DNA of 64,000 bases from Nocardia aurea (GTDB taxonomy: Bacteria; Actinomycetota; Actinomycetes; Mycobacteriales; Mycobacteriaceae): NCBI RefSeq assembly GCF_003123685.1, contig NZ_QCYJ01000130.1, positions 547,719 through 611,718 on the forward strand, in the 5' to 3' direction. Below are positions 8,912-16,193 of the stretch, in pieces. Within the stretch, counting starts at the first letter, position 1. The number at the start of each line of letters is the position of its first letter. The position numbers and the translations under genes were made by a program. Under the pieces are notes generated by a model. The model was not told the DNA's origin. It worked only from the letters and a program-made list of their open reading frames with translations, and searched no databases.

Positions 8912-9424
8912 ATGGGTACGGCGCAGCAATTCCCCGACCGACCGTGGGGATCGAGTACGACTGTCGTGGCCCGCGCGGCCAACAGGTTCGCGGCGACCAA
9001 ACCCGGTTCCTGGTTCATCAGGCGGATCACGCCGCTGGACCGCGCCCTGCTCGAGCGCACCGATGCCAGATACACCGTGCTCGGCCCGATCGGCGCACCC
9101 GTCATCCTGCTCACCACCATCGGTCGTAAATCCGGGCGGCCGCGCACCCAGCCGCTGCTGTACGTGCACGACGGCGACACCCTGTACGTCATCGGCAGCA
9201 ACTTCGGACAGCGACGACACCCGGCCTGGTCGGCCAATCTGCTGGTGAATCCGACCGCCATCGTCGCCATCGCGGGCGAACGCATCCGCGTCAAGGCCAC
9301 CGCCGTTCCCGAGGCCGACAAGGACGCGATCTTCGCCCGATTCGTGGAGATCACCGGCGCCTATTCCGCCTATCGCTCTCGCACCGACCGCGACCTGCGC
9401 ATCTTCGCCCTGACCCGCGACTGA
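8912..9424 (+). CDS. F420-dependent nitroreductase-family (DDN-like) protein
   Basis: A 170-residue protein of the deazaflavin (F420)-dependent nitroreductase family, split beta-barrel fold. Typical features are LLTTIGRKSGRPRTQPLLY, a phosphate/F420-contacting Lys-Ser-Gly-Arg segment, then GDTLYVIGSNFGQRRHPAWSANLLVNP. M. tuberculosis members reduce quinones or activate nitroimidazoles such as pretomanid; the physiological substrate here is unknown. The start follows a TATAGT hexamer by 6 nt (leaderless). Fgd, which supplies reduced F420, is encoded 3.9 kb downstream. An 83-bp stretch of this gene (9159-9241) recurs almost unchanged at 10748-10829. Confidence 0.85.
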   Translation: MGTAQQFPDRPWGSSTTVVARAANRFAATKPGSWFIRRITPLDRALLERTDARYTVLGPIGAPVILLTTIGRKSGRPRTQPLLYVHDGDTLYVIGSNFGQRRHPAWSANLLVNPTAIVAIAGERIRVKATAVPEADKDAIFARFVEITGAYSAYRSRTDRDLRIFALTRD

Positions 9425-9446
9425 TCCGGATCGACCCCGGCAGTAT

Positions 9447-9482
9447 TGACAGTATGCTGTCAATTATGACAGCATACTGTCA
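9447..9482. promoter_or_regulatory. Nested palindromic operator (two 16-bp sites, inverted)
   Basis: TGACAGTATGCTGTCA (9447-9462) is followed, after ATTA, by its exact reverse complement at 9467-9482. Each 16-mer is itself a palindrome with one mismatched pair, so the region can bind two dimers or form a long hairpin. TTGACA, a consensus -35, is embedded at 9446-9451, and the repeat ends in the A of the DJ-1/PfpI ATG (9482). The probable ligand is the MarR protein encoded at 10157-10609. Confidence 0.75.
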
Positions 9483-10123
9483 TGACTTCGAAGACGGTAC
9501 ACACGGCGGTTTTCGACACCCTCGCCGATTGGGAGGTCGGCGCCGCCATCGCGCATATCAACAAACCGGAATGGCAGCGGGCCCCCGGTTCCTACGAGGT
9601 GAGAACGGTGGGGCGCACCGGCGATCCGATCGTCACCATGGGCGGGGTCCGGATCGTTCCCGATCTGACGCTGGAGGACCTGACACCAGAGCAGAGCGCG
9701 ATGCTGATCCTGCCCGGCGCGGATCAGTGGATCAGCGGTCAACTGGCCGACTTCGAGCAGAAGGCGACCGAATTCGTCGCGGCGGGCGTGCCGGTGGCGG
9801 GTATCTGCGGCGCCACTTTCGGGCTCGCGCGCGCCGGACTGCTCGACAACAGGCACCACACCAGTAATGCGGCCGTATTCCTCGAGTACAGCGGGTACGC
9901 GGGCGCGGGCCGGTACATCGACGAACTCGCGGTCACCGACGGCGATGTCATCACCGCCTCCGGCACCGCGCCGTTCGCCTTCGCCCGGGAGGTTCTCGGC
10001 CGCCTCGGCGTCTACGAGCCCCACATTCTGCAGGCGTGGTATCGGCTCTACGCGAACAACGACGCGGCGGCATACGCGATATTGGACGAGTACGAACACG
10101 CGCGAACGGCGGTCGCGCGGTGA
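9482..10123 (+). CDS. DJ-1/PfpI family protein
   Basis: A 213-residue class I glutamine-amidotransferase-like protein. The nucleophile elbow is GICGATFGLA with Cys109. ILPGADQW precedes it and an N-terminal strand carries VFDTLADWEVG, where DJ-1-type proteins place the acidic residue that polarises the cysteine. Family members act as glyoxalases, deglycases, chaperones or isonitrile hydratases, so activity cannot be fixed. The start codon sits on the edge of the nested palindrome, so bound repressor would block initiation directly. A MarR gene follows after 33 bp in the same direction, suggesting an autoregulated stress operon. Confidence 0.85.
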   Translation: MTSKTVHTAVFDTLADWEVGAAIAHINKPEWQRAPGSYEVRTVGRTGDPIVTMGGVRIVPDLTLEDLTPEQSAMLILPGADQWISGQLADFEQKATEFVAAGVPVAGICGATFGLARAGLLDNRHHTSNAAVFLEYSGYAGAGRYIDELAVTDGDVITASGTAPFAFAREVLGRLGVYEPHILQAWYRLYANNDAAAYAILDEYEHARTAVAR

Positions 10124-10156
10124 GGAACGAATATCCGGAAATCATCGAGAGCCGAC

Positions 10157-10609
10157 ATGGCTGAAACCGGCGATCGACAACTCTTCAGCACGGCCGCGAT
10201 CACCTCGTTCCGGCTCAACGGCCAATTCCTGGCCATCGCGGAGGAATTGGCCGTCCCCGCCGGGCTGACGGCGGCATGGTGGCAGGTACTCGGCGCGATA
10301 CTGCGCGAACCTTTGCCGGTGGCCGGTATCGCCCGCGCCATGGGCATCACCCGCCAGAGCGTGCAGCGGATCGCCGACATCGTGGTGGACCGGGGTTTGG
10401 CCGAATACCGGCCGAATCCCACGCACCGGCGCGCCAAACTGGTCGCCTTGACCGAGGATGGGCGCGCCGCGATCGAGCGGATCACACCCGCGCACGCGGT
10501 GATCGCCGACCGGCTCGTCGCCGAGCTCGGACAGGAACGTTTCGCCGAGACCGTCGCGATGCTGACCGAATTGTCGGCCGCGCTCGACGCGATCACCGAC
10601 CGGACCTGA
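10157..10609 (+). CDS. MarR-family transcriptional regulator
   Basis: A 150-residue winged-helix protein. The DNA-recognition region reads PVAGIARAMGITRQSVQRIADIVVDRGLAEY (about 53-83), followed by the wing in NPTHRRAKLVALTEDG, as in MarR/SlyA dimers. It lies in one operon with the DJ-1/PfpI gene and is the best candidate to bind the nested palindrome at 9447-9482. MarR repressors are usually released by phenolics, electrophiles or oxidants. No ligand is predictable here. Confidence 0.88.
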   Translation: MAETGDRQLFSTAAITSFRLNGQFLAIAEELAVPAGLTAAWWQVLGAILREPLPVAGIARAMGITRQSVQRIADIVVDRGLAEYRPNPTHRRAKLVALTEDGRAAIERITPAHAVIADRLVAELGQERFAETVAMLTELSAALDAITDRT

Positions 10610-10918
10610 CCGATCGGACTCCCACCGTTCTTCCAGATCCTGCCGTGGCGCCCGGCGGCGGATCGGGCGCGGTCACGCCGTCGATGCGCGCGCCGTCGAC
10701 GATCGACACCGGACCGCGCGAGTTCGACGATGCCTACGGCGTCCGGGTGTACGTGCACGACGGCGACACCCTGTACGTCATCGGAGCAACTTCGGGCAGC
10801 GACGACACCCGGCCTGGTCGGCCGATCTGACCACGGCCGGTCGGTGCGCGCGGGAATTCGCCCGGTACCGACCGAGATCGGTGTTCCGCCCGGGCCCGGG
10901 GCTCACTACCCTTGGCCC
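10610..10918. other. Intergenic stretch holding a gene remnant
   Basis: No intact gene is supported in these 309 bp. The left part after the marR stop shows no structure I recognise. The right part contains a short, frameshifted duplicate of the ddn-like gene, then the promoter (TACCCT, 10907-10912) of the RpiB-like gene. Confidence 0.5.
10748..10829 (+). pseudogene. 82-bp degenerate copy of part of the ddn-like gene
   Basis: These 82 bp match 9159-9241 with two substitutions and one deleted base. The shared part encodes YVHDGDTLYVIG; the deleted C after ATCGG shifts the frame, and TGA follows. Nothing before or after it resembles the parent gene, so this is a fragment left by local duplication, recombination or loss of a second copy. 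The near-identity suggests a recent event or gene conversion. Confidence 0.75.
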
Positions 10919-11365
10919 ATGCGGATATCTGTTTCGGCCGACGAGCGGACCGGGGTCGCCGACGACGTGGTTCGCGAACTCGCGCGGCGTGGTTTCGAGA
11001 CCACGGTGCACGGCGCGCTGTCGGAGACCGAACGCGACGATTGGGCGTGGGCGAGCGAAGCCGTCGCGCGTGACGTCGCCGAGGGCCGCGCCGATCAGGG
11101 CATCGTGTGCTGCTGGACCGGAACCGGTGCGTCGATCGCGGCGAACAAGGTCGCCGGGATCAGGGCGGCGTTGTGCGCGGATGCCGCGACGGCCGCCGGG
11201 GCGCGCACCTGGAACGACGCGAACGTGCTCGCGCTCAGCCTGCGCACGACCTCGGGCGCCGAACTCACCGAGATACTCGACGCGTGGTTCGCCGGTCGGC
11301 CGAGCGCGGAATCCGATGATCGGGCCAATATCGAACATCTCGCGGACATCGAGCGCGGCCGCTGA
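10919..11365 (+). CDS. RpiB/LacA/LacB-family sugar-phosphate isomerase
   Basis: A 148-residue protein of the ribose-5-phosphate isomerase B family. It opens with RISVSADE (sugar-phosphate-binding strand) and contains GIVCCWTGTGASIAANKVAG, equivalent to the RpiB active-site loop CGTGxGxSIAANK, with Cys65 at the catalytic cysteine position but Trp66 where Gly is usual. RTWNDANVLALS follows as in the family. Because of the altered loop and short length, it may act on another sugar phosphate rather than be the housekeeping RpiB. ATG 10919 lies 6 nt after TACCCT, so translation is probably leaderless. Confidence 0.8.
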   Translation: MRISVSADERTGVADDVVRELARRGFETTVHGALSETERDDWAWASEAVARDVAEGRADQGIVCCWTGTGASIAANKVAGIRAALCADAATAAGARTWNDANVLALSLRTTSGAELTEILDAWFAGRPSAESDDRANIEHLADIERGR

Positions 11366-11502
11366 GTCGGAAACCAGGGCGGACACTTGCGCGCAGGACT
11401 ATCCCTTCGACACCGGCATCGGATGCAGGCACAGCGAAAACCGTTGCCGCCGTGCGCCGAAGGCAATGGCGATCCCACGCCGCGGGCGGATATTCAACGC
11501 GA

Positions 11503-12189
11503 CTAGGGGGTCTTGAGCGGAACTCCTTCGATGACGCGGTGTTTCACCGCGCGGAAATCCTTGATGCCGTCCACGTCGATGATCGGGGTGCCGTCCTCGG
11601 CGGTGTCATCGAGGATGCGCAGCAACTCCCGGTCGAAATACTCGAGCAGTTTCGGATCATCGAGTTGGATCCCCTCCGGTTCGTCGTCGATCATCAGGCG
11701 CGGGCTCCCGACCACGACGTCGGCGTCCAATTCGCCCTCGATGGTGAAGAAATGCTCCTCGCCGTAGAACAGGTCGGCGCTGATATCTCCTCCGATATAG
11801 GCGCTGCAATCGTTGTAGTCGCCGATGAGCCTGCCGACATGCAGATCGCCGTGCACTTCCAGCCACCCGGCGGTGACCACGTCCCTGGCATGCATATCGC
11901 CGGTGACCAGCAGATACGTCTCCGGGTCGTCCTGGTCGGTGTACGCGCCGTCGACACGGAGATCCCCGAGGACGATCAGCAGGAACGCCCCCTCGGTGAA
12001 CAGGTCCAGATCGCCTCGAACGTGCAGATCCCCTGCCACGAACAGAATGTCGAGGGTGTAGCTCTCGATATCGTCGAGCGCCCCGGTGATCTGCTCGGCC
12101 TTGTATTCCTCCCGGAACCCCTCGATCGCGGCCAGGATTTCCTCGCGTGACACCTGGTCCGCCTTGAAACTTCGTGCATCGGCAATCAT
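11503..12189 (-). CDS. Predicted beta-solenoid protein of unknown function
   Basis: A 228-residue acidic protein I cannot assign to a named family. Its middle (about 50-160) is a run of short strands broken by Gly-Asp turns: VAGDLHVRGDL, VLGDLRVDG, VTGDMHARDVV, WLEVHGDLHVG, YIGGDISADL, IEGELDADVV. This periodicity is what bactofilins and other right-handed beta-helices show. No signal peptide or membrane segment is visible. ATG 12189 was chosen over an upstream in-frame codon because TAGCTT (complement of 12197-12202) sits 7 nt before it, a leaderless arrangement. Neighbours give no functional clue. It might form filaments or act as a structural scaffold, but this is inference. Confidence 0.65.
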   Translation of the reverse strand: MIADARSFKADQVSREEILAAIEGFREEYKAEQITGALDDIESYTLDILFVAGDLHVRGDLDLFTEGAFLLIVLGDLRVDGAYTDQDDPETYLLVTGDMHARDVVTAGWLEVHGDLHVGRLIGDYNDCSAYIGGDISADLFYGEEHFFTIEGELDADVVVGSPRLMIDDEPEGIQLDDPKLLEYFDRELLRILDDTAEDGTPIIDVDGIKDFRAVKHRVIEGVPLKTP

Positions 12190-12269
12190 GGCGGAGAAGC
12201 TACACGCCGTCCCCGACACTGCAACGGGCACTTCACGTTCCGCGCGCGCGGATTCGCCGAGCCCCGGGT

Positions 12270-13070
12270 TCAGTCGCCGAAAGGTCGCGAGGTGCGTCCG
12301 ACGAGATCGGCGACCGAATCGATGACCGCCGTCGGCCGATACGGATATTGCTCGACCGAATTCCGCGTCGAGATACCGGTGGTCACCAGGATCGTGCGCA
12401 TACCCGCCTCGAGACCGGAGACGACATCGGTGTCCATCCTGTCCCCGATCATCACGGTGGATTGCGAATGCGCGCCGATGCGCCGCAATGCCGAGCGCAT
12501 CATGAGCGGATTCGGTTTACCGACGTAATAGGGGTCCTTGCCGGTGGCGCGGGTGATGAGCGCGGCGACCGAACCCGTCGCGGGAAGCAATCCGTCGCGT
12601 GAGGGTCCGGTCGCGTCCGGATTGGTGGCGATGAATCGAGCGCCGCGTTCGACGAGCCGAATGGCGGTCGTGATCGCCTCGAACGAATAGGTGCGGGTCT
12701 CACCGAGTACCACGTAGTCCGGGTCGCTATCGGTCAGCACATAGCCGATCTCGTGCAGTGCCGTGGTGAGACCGGATTCCCCGACCACGTACGCGGTACC
12801 GTTCGGGCGCTGGTCGTCGAGGAATGTCGCGGTCGCCAGCGCCGAGGTCCAGATCGCGTCCTCGGGGATGTCGAGACCGCTGTGACGCAGCCTGGCCTGC
12901 AGATCGCGCGGGGTGCGTATCGAATTGTTGGTCAGGACCAGGAACGGGATCTGTTTGTCGCGCAATTCGGCGAGGAAATCGTCGGCGCCGGGAACGAGGT
13001 GATCCTCGTGGACCAGCACCCCGTCCATATCGGTGAGGTAGGACAGGATCGGCTCGTCGTCTGGAGTCAC
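12270..13070 (-). CDS. HAD-IIA (NagD-like) phosphatase
   Basis: A 266-residue haloacid-dehalogenase hydrolase of the NagD/PNPPase subgroup. Motif I is DMDGVL (Asp14, Asp16), motif II TNNS, motif III the lysine of YVGKPNPLM, and motif IV GDRMDTDV, with a C2-type cap between II and III. NagD-type enzymes dephosphorylate sugar phosphates, nucleotides or 2-phosphoglycolate. Start GTG 13070 follows GATAAT (complement of 13077-13082) by 6 nt, giving a clear leaderless promoter. It is divergent from fgd. Confidence 0.87.
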   Translation of the reverse strand: MTPDDEPILSYLTDMDGVLVHEDHLVPGADDFLAELRDKQIPFLVLTNNSIRTPRDLQARLRHSGLDIPEDAIWTSALATATFLDDQRPNGTAYVVGESGLTTALHEIGYVLTDSDPDYVVLGETRTYSFEAITTAIRLVERGARFIATNPDATGPSRDGLLPATGSVAALITRATGKDPYYVGKPNPLMMRSALRRIGAHSQSTVMIGDRMDTDVVSGLEAGMRTILVTTGISTRNSVEQYPYRPTAVIDSVADLVGRTSRPFGD

Positions 13071-13283
13071 GAGTCAATTATCGGCTACCCGCGGCGGGAG
13101 CGCCCGGACACGGCGCGGCGGGCCGCCGGACGCGCCCCTGCACAACGTCGCGAATCGGGCTGGCTATGGTCGAATCAGCCGTACGCCGCACGGCGCTGGT
13201 GCGGGGAAACGCCCGCGTGCGGCCGACCGGTGTCGGAAATACCCGCACCGGATGCGTGGCAGCGAAGCGAAGGAGTGACGCAC

Positions 13284-14294
13284 ATGAGTGGTCTCAAACT
13301 CGGATACAAGGCGTCGGCGGAACAATTCGGACCGCGCGAACTGGTCGAGATCGCGGTGCTCGCCGAGGAACACGGACTCGACAGCGCGACGGTGAGCGAC
13401 CATTTCCAGCCGTGGCGGCACAAGGGCGGACATGCCCCGTTCTCGCTGGCCTGGATGGCCGCGGTGGGTGAGCGCACCCGGCGCATCCAGCTGGGCACCT
13501 CGGTGCTGACCCCGACCTTCCGCTACAACCCCGCGGTGATCGCCCAGGCCTTCGCGACCATGGGCTGCCTGTACCCGGACCGCGTGATGCTCGGCGTCGG
13601 CACCGGTGAGGCGCTCAACGAGATCGCGACCGGCTACACCGGGGAATGGCCGGAGTTCAAGGAGCGGTTCGCCCGGCTACGCGAATCCGTCGACCTGATG
13701 CGCGCCCTGTGGACCGGTGAGCGCACCGATTTCGAGGGCCAGTACTACAAGACCGTCGGCGCTTCCATCTACGACGTGCCCAAAGGCGGCATTCCCGTCT
13801 ATATCGCCGCGGGCGGCCCGCTGGTCGCCCGGTACGCCGGTCGCGCGGGCGACGGTTTCATCTGCACGTCGGGCAAGGGCATGGACCTCTACACCGAGAA
13901 GCTGATGCCCGCCGTCGCAGAAGGCGCGGGCAAGGCCGGGCGCTCGGTCGACGATATCGACCGGATGATCGAGATCAAGATCTCCTACGACACCGATCCC
14001 GAACTGGCGCTGGAGAACACTCGTTTCTGGGCGCCGCTGTCGCTGACCGCCGAACAGAAGCACAGCATCACCGACCCGATCGAGATGGAAACCGCCGCCG
14101 ACGCGCTGCCGATCGAACAGATCGCCAAGCGCTGGATCGTCGCCAGCGACCCCGACGAGGCCGTGACCCAGATCAAGCCGTACCTGGACGCCGGGCTCAA
14201 CCACCTGGTCTTCCACGCCCCCGGCCACGATCAGCGCCGGTTCCTCGAACTGTTCGAACGCGATCTCGGCCCCCGCCTGCGCGCGCTCGCCTAG
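13284..14294 (+). CDS. fgd: F420-dependent glucose-6-phosphate dehydrogenase
   Basis: Fgd oxidises glucose-6-phosphate to 6-phosphogluconolactone while reducing coenzyme F420, and is the main source of F420H2 in mycolate actinobacteria. The 336 residues equal the length of M. tuberculosis FGD1. Visible landmarks include SDHFQPW (His in the active site), TSVLTPTFRYNPAVIAQ, GVGTGEALNE and the AAGGP flavin loop. The luciferase-like TIM barrel is complete. AAGGAG lies upstream of ATG 13284. Its product can feed the ddn-like protein at 8912-9424. A strong hairpin follows the gene. Confidence 0.95.
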   Translation: MSGLKLGYKASAEQFGPRELVEIAVLAEEHGLDSATVSDHFQPWRHKGGHAPFSLAWMAAVGERTRRIQLGTSVLTPTFRYNPAVIAQAFATMGCLYPDRVMLGVGTGEALNEIATGYTGEWPEFKERFARLRESVDLMRALWTGERTDFEGQYYKTVGASIYDVPKGGIPVYIAAGGPLVARYAGRAGDGFICTSGKGMDLYTEKLMPAVAEGAGKAGRSVDDIDRMIEIKISYDTDPELALENTRFWAPLSLTAEQKHSITDPIEMETAADALPIEQIAKRWIVASDPDEAVTQIKPYLDAGLNHLVFHAPGHDQRRFLELFERDLGPRLRALA

Positions 14295-14306
14295 TCGATG
14301 AACGCG

Positions 14307-14339
14307 AAGAACCCCGTCCCGGACCGGGACGGGGTTCTT
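14307..14339. terminator. Terminator shared by fgd and metZ
   Basis: A perfect 15-bp stem (AAGAACCCCGTCCCG and complement) with a 3-nt loop lies between the convergent stops of fgd and metZ. On the plus strand it runs into TTCTTTCGT, and on the minus strand the 5' side reads as an A/T-containing tail, so it can serve both genes. Confidence 0.8.
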
Positions 14340-14358
14340 TCGTCTGTCGCGTGGAATC

Positions 14359-15573
14359 TCAGCGCAGCGCGCGCTCGAGATCTCCGAGCAGGTCATCGAC
14401 ATCCTCCAGGCCGACCGAGATGCGCACCACCCCGTCGGACAGGCCGATGGTGGCGCGTCCCTCGGGCCCCATGGCGCGGTGCGTCGTGGTGGCCGGGTGG
14501 GTGATGAGCGTCTTGGAATCGCCGAGATTGTTCGAGATATCGACGATCCGCAACCGGTTGAGCACTTCGAAGGCCCGTTTCTTCGCCTCGTTCGCGGGCG
14601 CGTCGAGTTCGAAGGTGACCACGGTGCCGCCGCCGCTCATCTGACCGGTCGCCAGCGCGTGCTGCGGATGCGATTCCAGATAGGGGTAGCGCACCCAGCT
14701 CACCGAATCGTTGCCCTCGAGGAAACGCGCGATCCGCAGCGCCGATTCGGTGGAGTGCCGCACCCGCAGCGGCATGGTCTCCAGGCCCTTGAGCAGCGTC
14801 CACGCGTTGAACGGGCTCAGCGCCGGACCCGTGTGACGCATCAGGTTCTTCACCGGACCGTCGATGTAGTCCTGCGGGCCGAGGATCGCGCCGCCGAGTA
14901 CCCGGCCCTGACCGTCGATATGTTTGGTACCCGAATAGACGAGGACGTCGGCGCCGAGGTCGAACCCGCGCTGGAGCAGCGGGGTGGCGAAGACGTTGTC
15001 CAGCACAACCTTCGCGCCGGCCGCATGGGCGAGTTCACTGACCCTGCGCACATCGACCAGGGTCTGCATGGGATTGGCCGGGGTCTCGAAGAACACCGCC
15101 TGCGTCGGCACCGACAGCGCCTGTTCCCACTGGTCCAGATCCTCGCCGTCGACGAAGACGGTTTCGATGCCCCAGCGCGGCAGGATCTCGTTGCACACCA
15201 CGAAACAGGACCCGAAGAGGCTGCGCGCGGCCACCAGTCGATCGCCCGCGCTCAAAAGCGCTCCGAGCGAGGTGAATACGGCCGACATGCCGCTCGCCGT
15301 GGCGAAACAGGCTTCCGCGCCGTCGAGCAGACGCATCCGCTCCTCGAACATGGCGACCGTCGGGTTGCCGTAGCGGGAGTAGACGAAATGTTCGACGTCG
15401 CCGGTGAACGCGGCCTCGGCCGCCTCGGCGCTCTCGTAGACGAAACCGGAGGTCAGATACAGCGCCTCGGAGGTCTCCTCGAAACCGGAGCGGCGCAGAC
15501 CGCCGCGCACACCGAGGGTCGCCGGACCGACGTCGTCGGGTAGCGGCTTGTCGAACGCGCCGCCGGTGATCAC
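14359..15573 (-). CDS. metZ: O-succinylhomoserine sulfhydrylase
   Basis: MetZ makes homocysteine from O-succinylhomoserine and sulfide. The 404-residue PLP enzyme has the Cys/Met-metabolism signatures: RYGNPT, ATASGMSAVF and the lysine-bearing SGTKHIDGQGRVLGG that binds PLP. The C-terminus shows the usual LRISVGLED motif, here VRISVGLEDVDDLL. The start is GTG 15573, overlapping the rhodanese stop by 4 bp (GTGA), so both are translated from one mRNA controlled by the SAM-IV riboswitch upstream. The pair matches M. tuberculosis Rv0390-Rv0391. Confidence 0.94.
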   Translation of the reverse strand: MITGGAFDKPLPDDVGPATLGVRGGLRRSGFEETSEALYLTSGFVYESAEAAEAAFTGDVEHFVYSRYGNPTVAMFEERMRLLDGAEACFATASGMSAVFTSLGALLSAGDRLVAARSLFGSCFVVCNEILPRWGIETVFVDGEDLDQWEQALSVPTQAVFFETPANPMQTLVDVRRVSELAHAAGAKVVLDNVFATPLLQRGFDLGADVLVYSGTKHIDGQGRVLGGAILGPQDYIDGPVKNLMRHTGPALSPFNAWTLLKGLETMPLRVRHSTESALRIARFLEGNDSVSWVRYPYLESHPQHALATGQMSGGGTVVTFELDAPANEAKKRAFEVLNRLRIVDISNNLGDSKTLITHPATTTHRAMGPEGRATIGLSDGVVRISVGLEDVDDLLGDLERALR

Positions 15574-15986
15574 GACTGCCGCCAGGGCAGACCCGTGGCA
15601 CGCCAGCCCTGGCCACCGCGGTGACCGGAGCTGTCGAGGCCGCCCTCGAATCCGTCCAGCACGTTGTAGGACGGGCCGATCCCGAGCTGGGTCGCCAGAT
15701 TCGCGGCATGCGCCGAACGCTGACCGGAGCGACACAGGAAGACCACGGGCGCTTCCGGATCGCGCGTCCCGAGGGCCTTGCCCAGCTGGTCGGCGAATTC
15801 GGTGTTACGGGCGCCGTTGCTGTCGACCCATTCGATCAGCACCGTCGGCCGATCGATCGAGCTGGTGTCGGGCACTCCGACGAAACGCCATTCCGCGTCG
15901 GTGCGCACATCGACCAAGACGGCCTTGGGATGCTCCTGGAGTATTTCCCACGCCTGCTGCGGGGTGATGTCTCCGGCATAACTCAT
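15570..15986 (-). CDS. Single-domain rhodanese sulfurtransferase
   Basis: A 138-residue rhodanese. The active-site loop is VVFLCRSGQRSAHAA with the persulfide-forming Cys85, preceded by VLVDVRTDAEWRFVG, the usual N-terminal signature. ATG 15986 has an AGGAGG ribosome-binding site 7 nt upstream. It is first in a two-gene, overlapping operon with metZ under SAM-IV control. Delivering sulfane sulfur or sulfide to MetZ is the natural reading, though the donor is unknown. Confidence 0.92.
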   Translation of the reverse strand: MSYAGDITPQQAWEILQEHPKAVLVDVRTDAEWRFVGVPDTSSIDRPTVLIEWVDSNGARNTEFADQLGKALGTRDPEAPVVFLCRSGQRSAHAANLATQLGIGPSYNVLDGFEGGLDSSGHRGGQGWRATGLPWRQS

Positions 15987-16034
15987 GTCGATCCTCCTGT
16001 GAATCCGCACTTGCCACACCCGTTTTCGGTGCGC

Positions 16035-16120
16035 GGCCGGGTCGTCACCCGGAGCACCCCACCGCGGAGGAGGGTTGCCGACCAGCAAGCCGGGGCTTGA
16101 CGCTGGTTCTCATGACCTGA
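16035..16120 (-). ncRNA. SAM-IV riboswitch
   Basis: Read on the minus strand, this region contains GGTCATGAG, then CCAGCGTCAAGCCCCGGCTT with GCTGG pairing back, CGGCAACCCTCC, CGCGGTGGGGTGC and the closing GGGTGACGACC that pairs with the 5' GGTC. This order and core are those of the actinobacterial SAM-IV class, which binds S-adenosylmethionine and shuts off methionine and sulfur genes. It ends about 50 nt before the rhodanese ATG, where the AGGAGG could be sequestered. The exact 5' limit is approximate. Confidence 0.88.
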
Positions 16121-16193
16121 ACTGAGATTGCCCGTCCGACGGCCGACATGTCAAACGTTCATTTGCGACACGCGGGCAGGTCGTGGACGCAGC

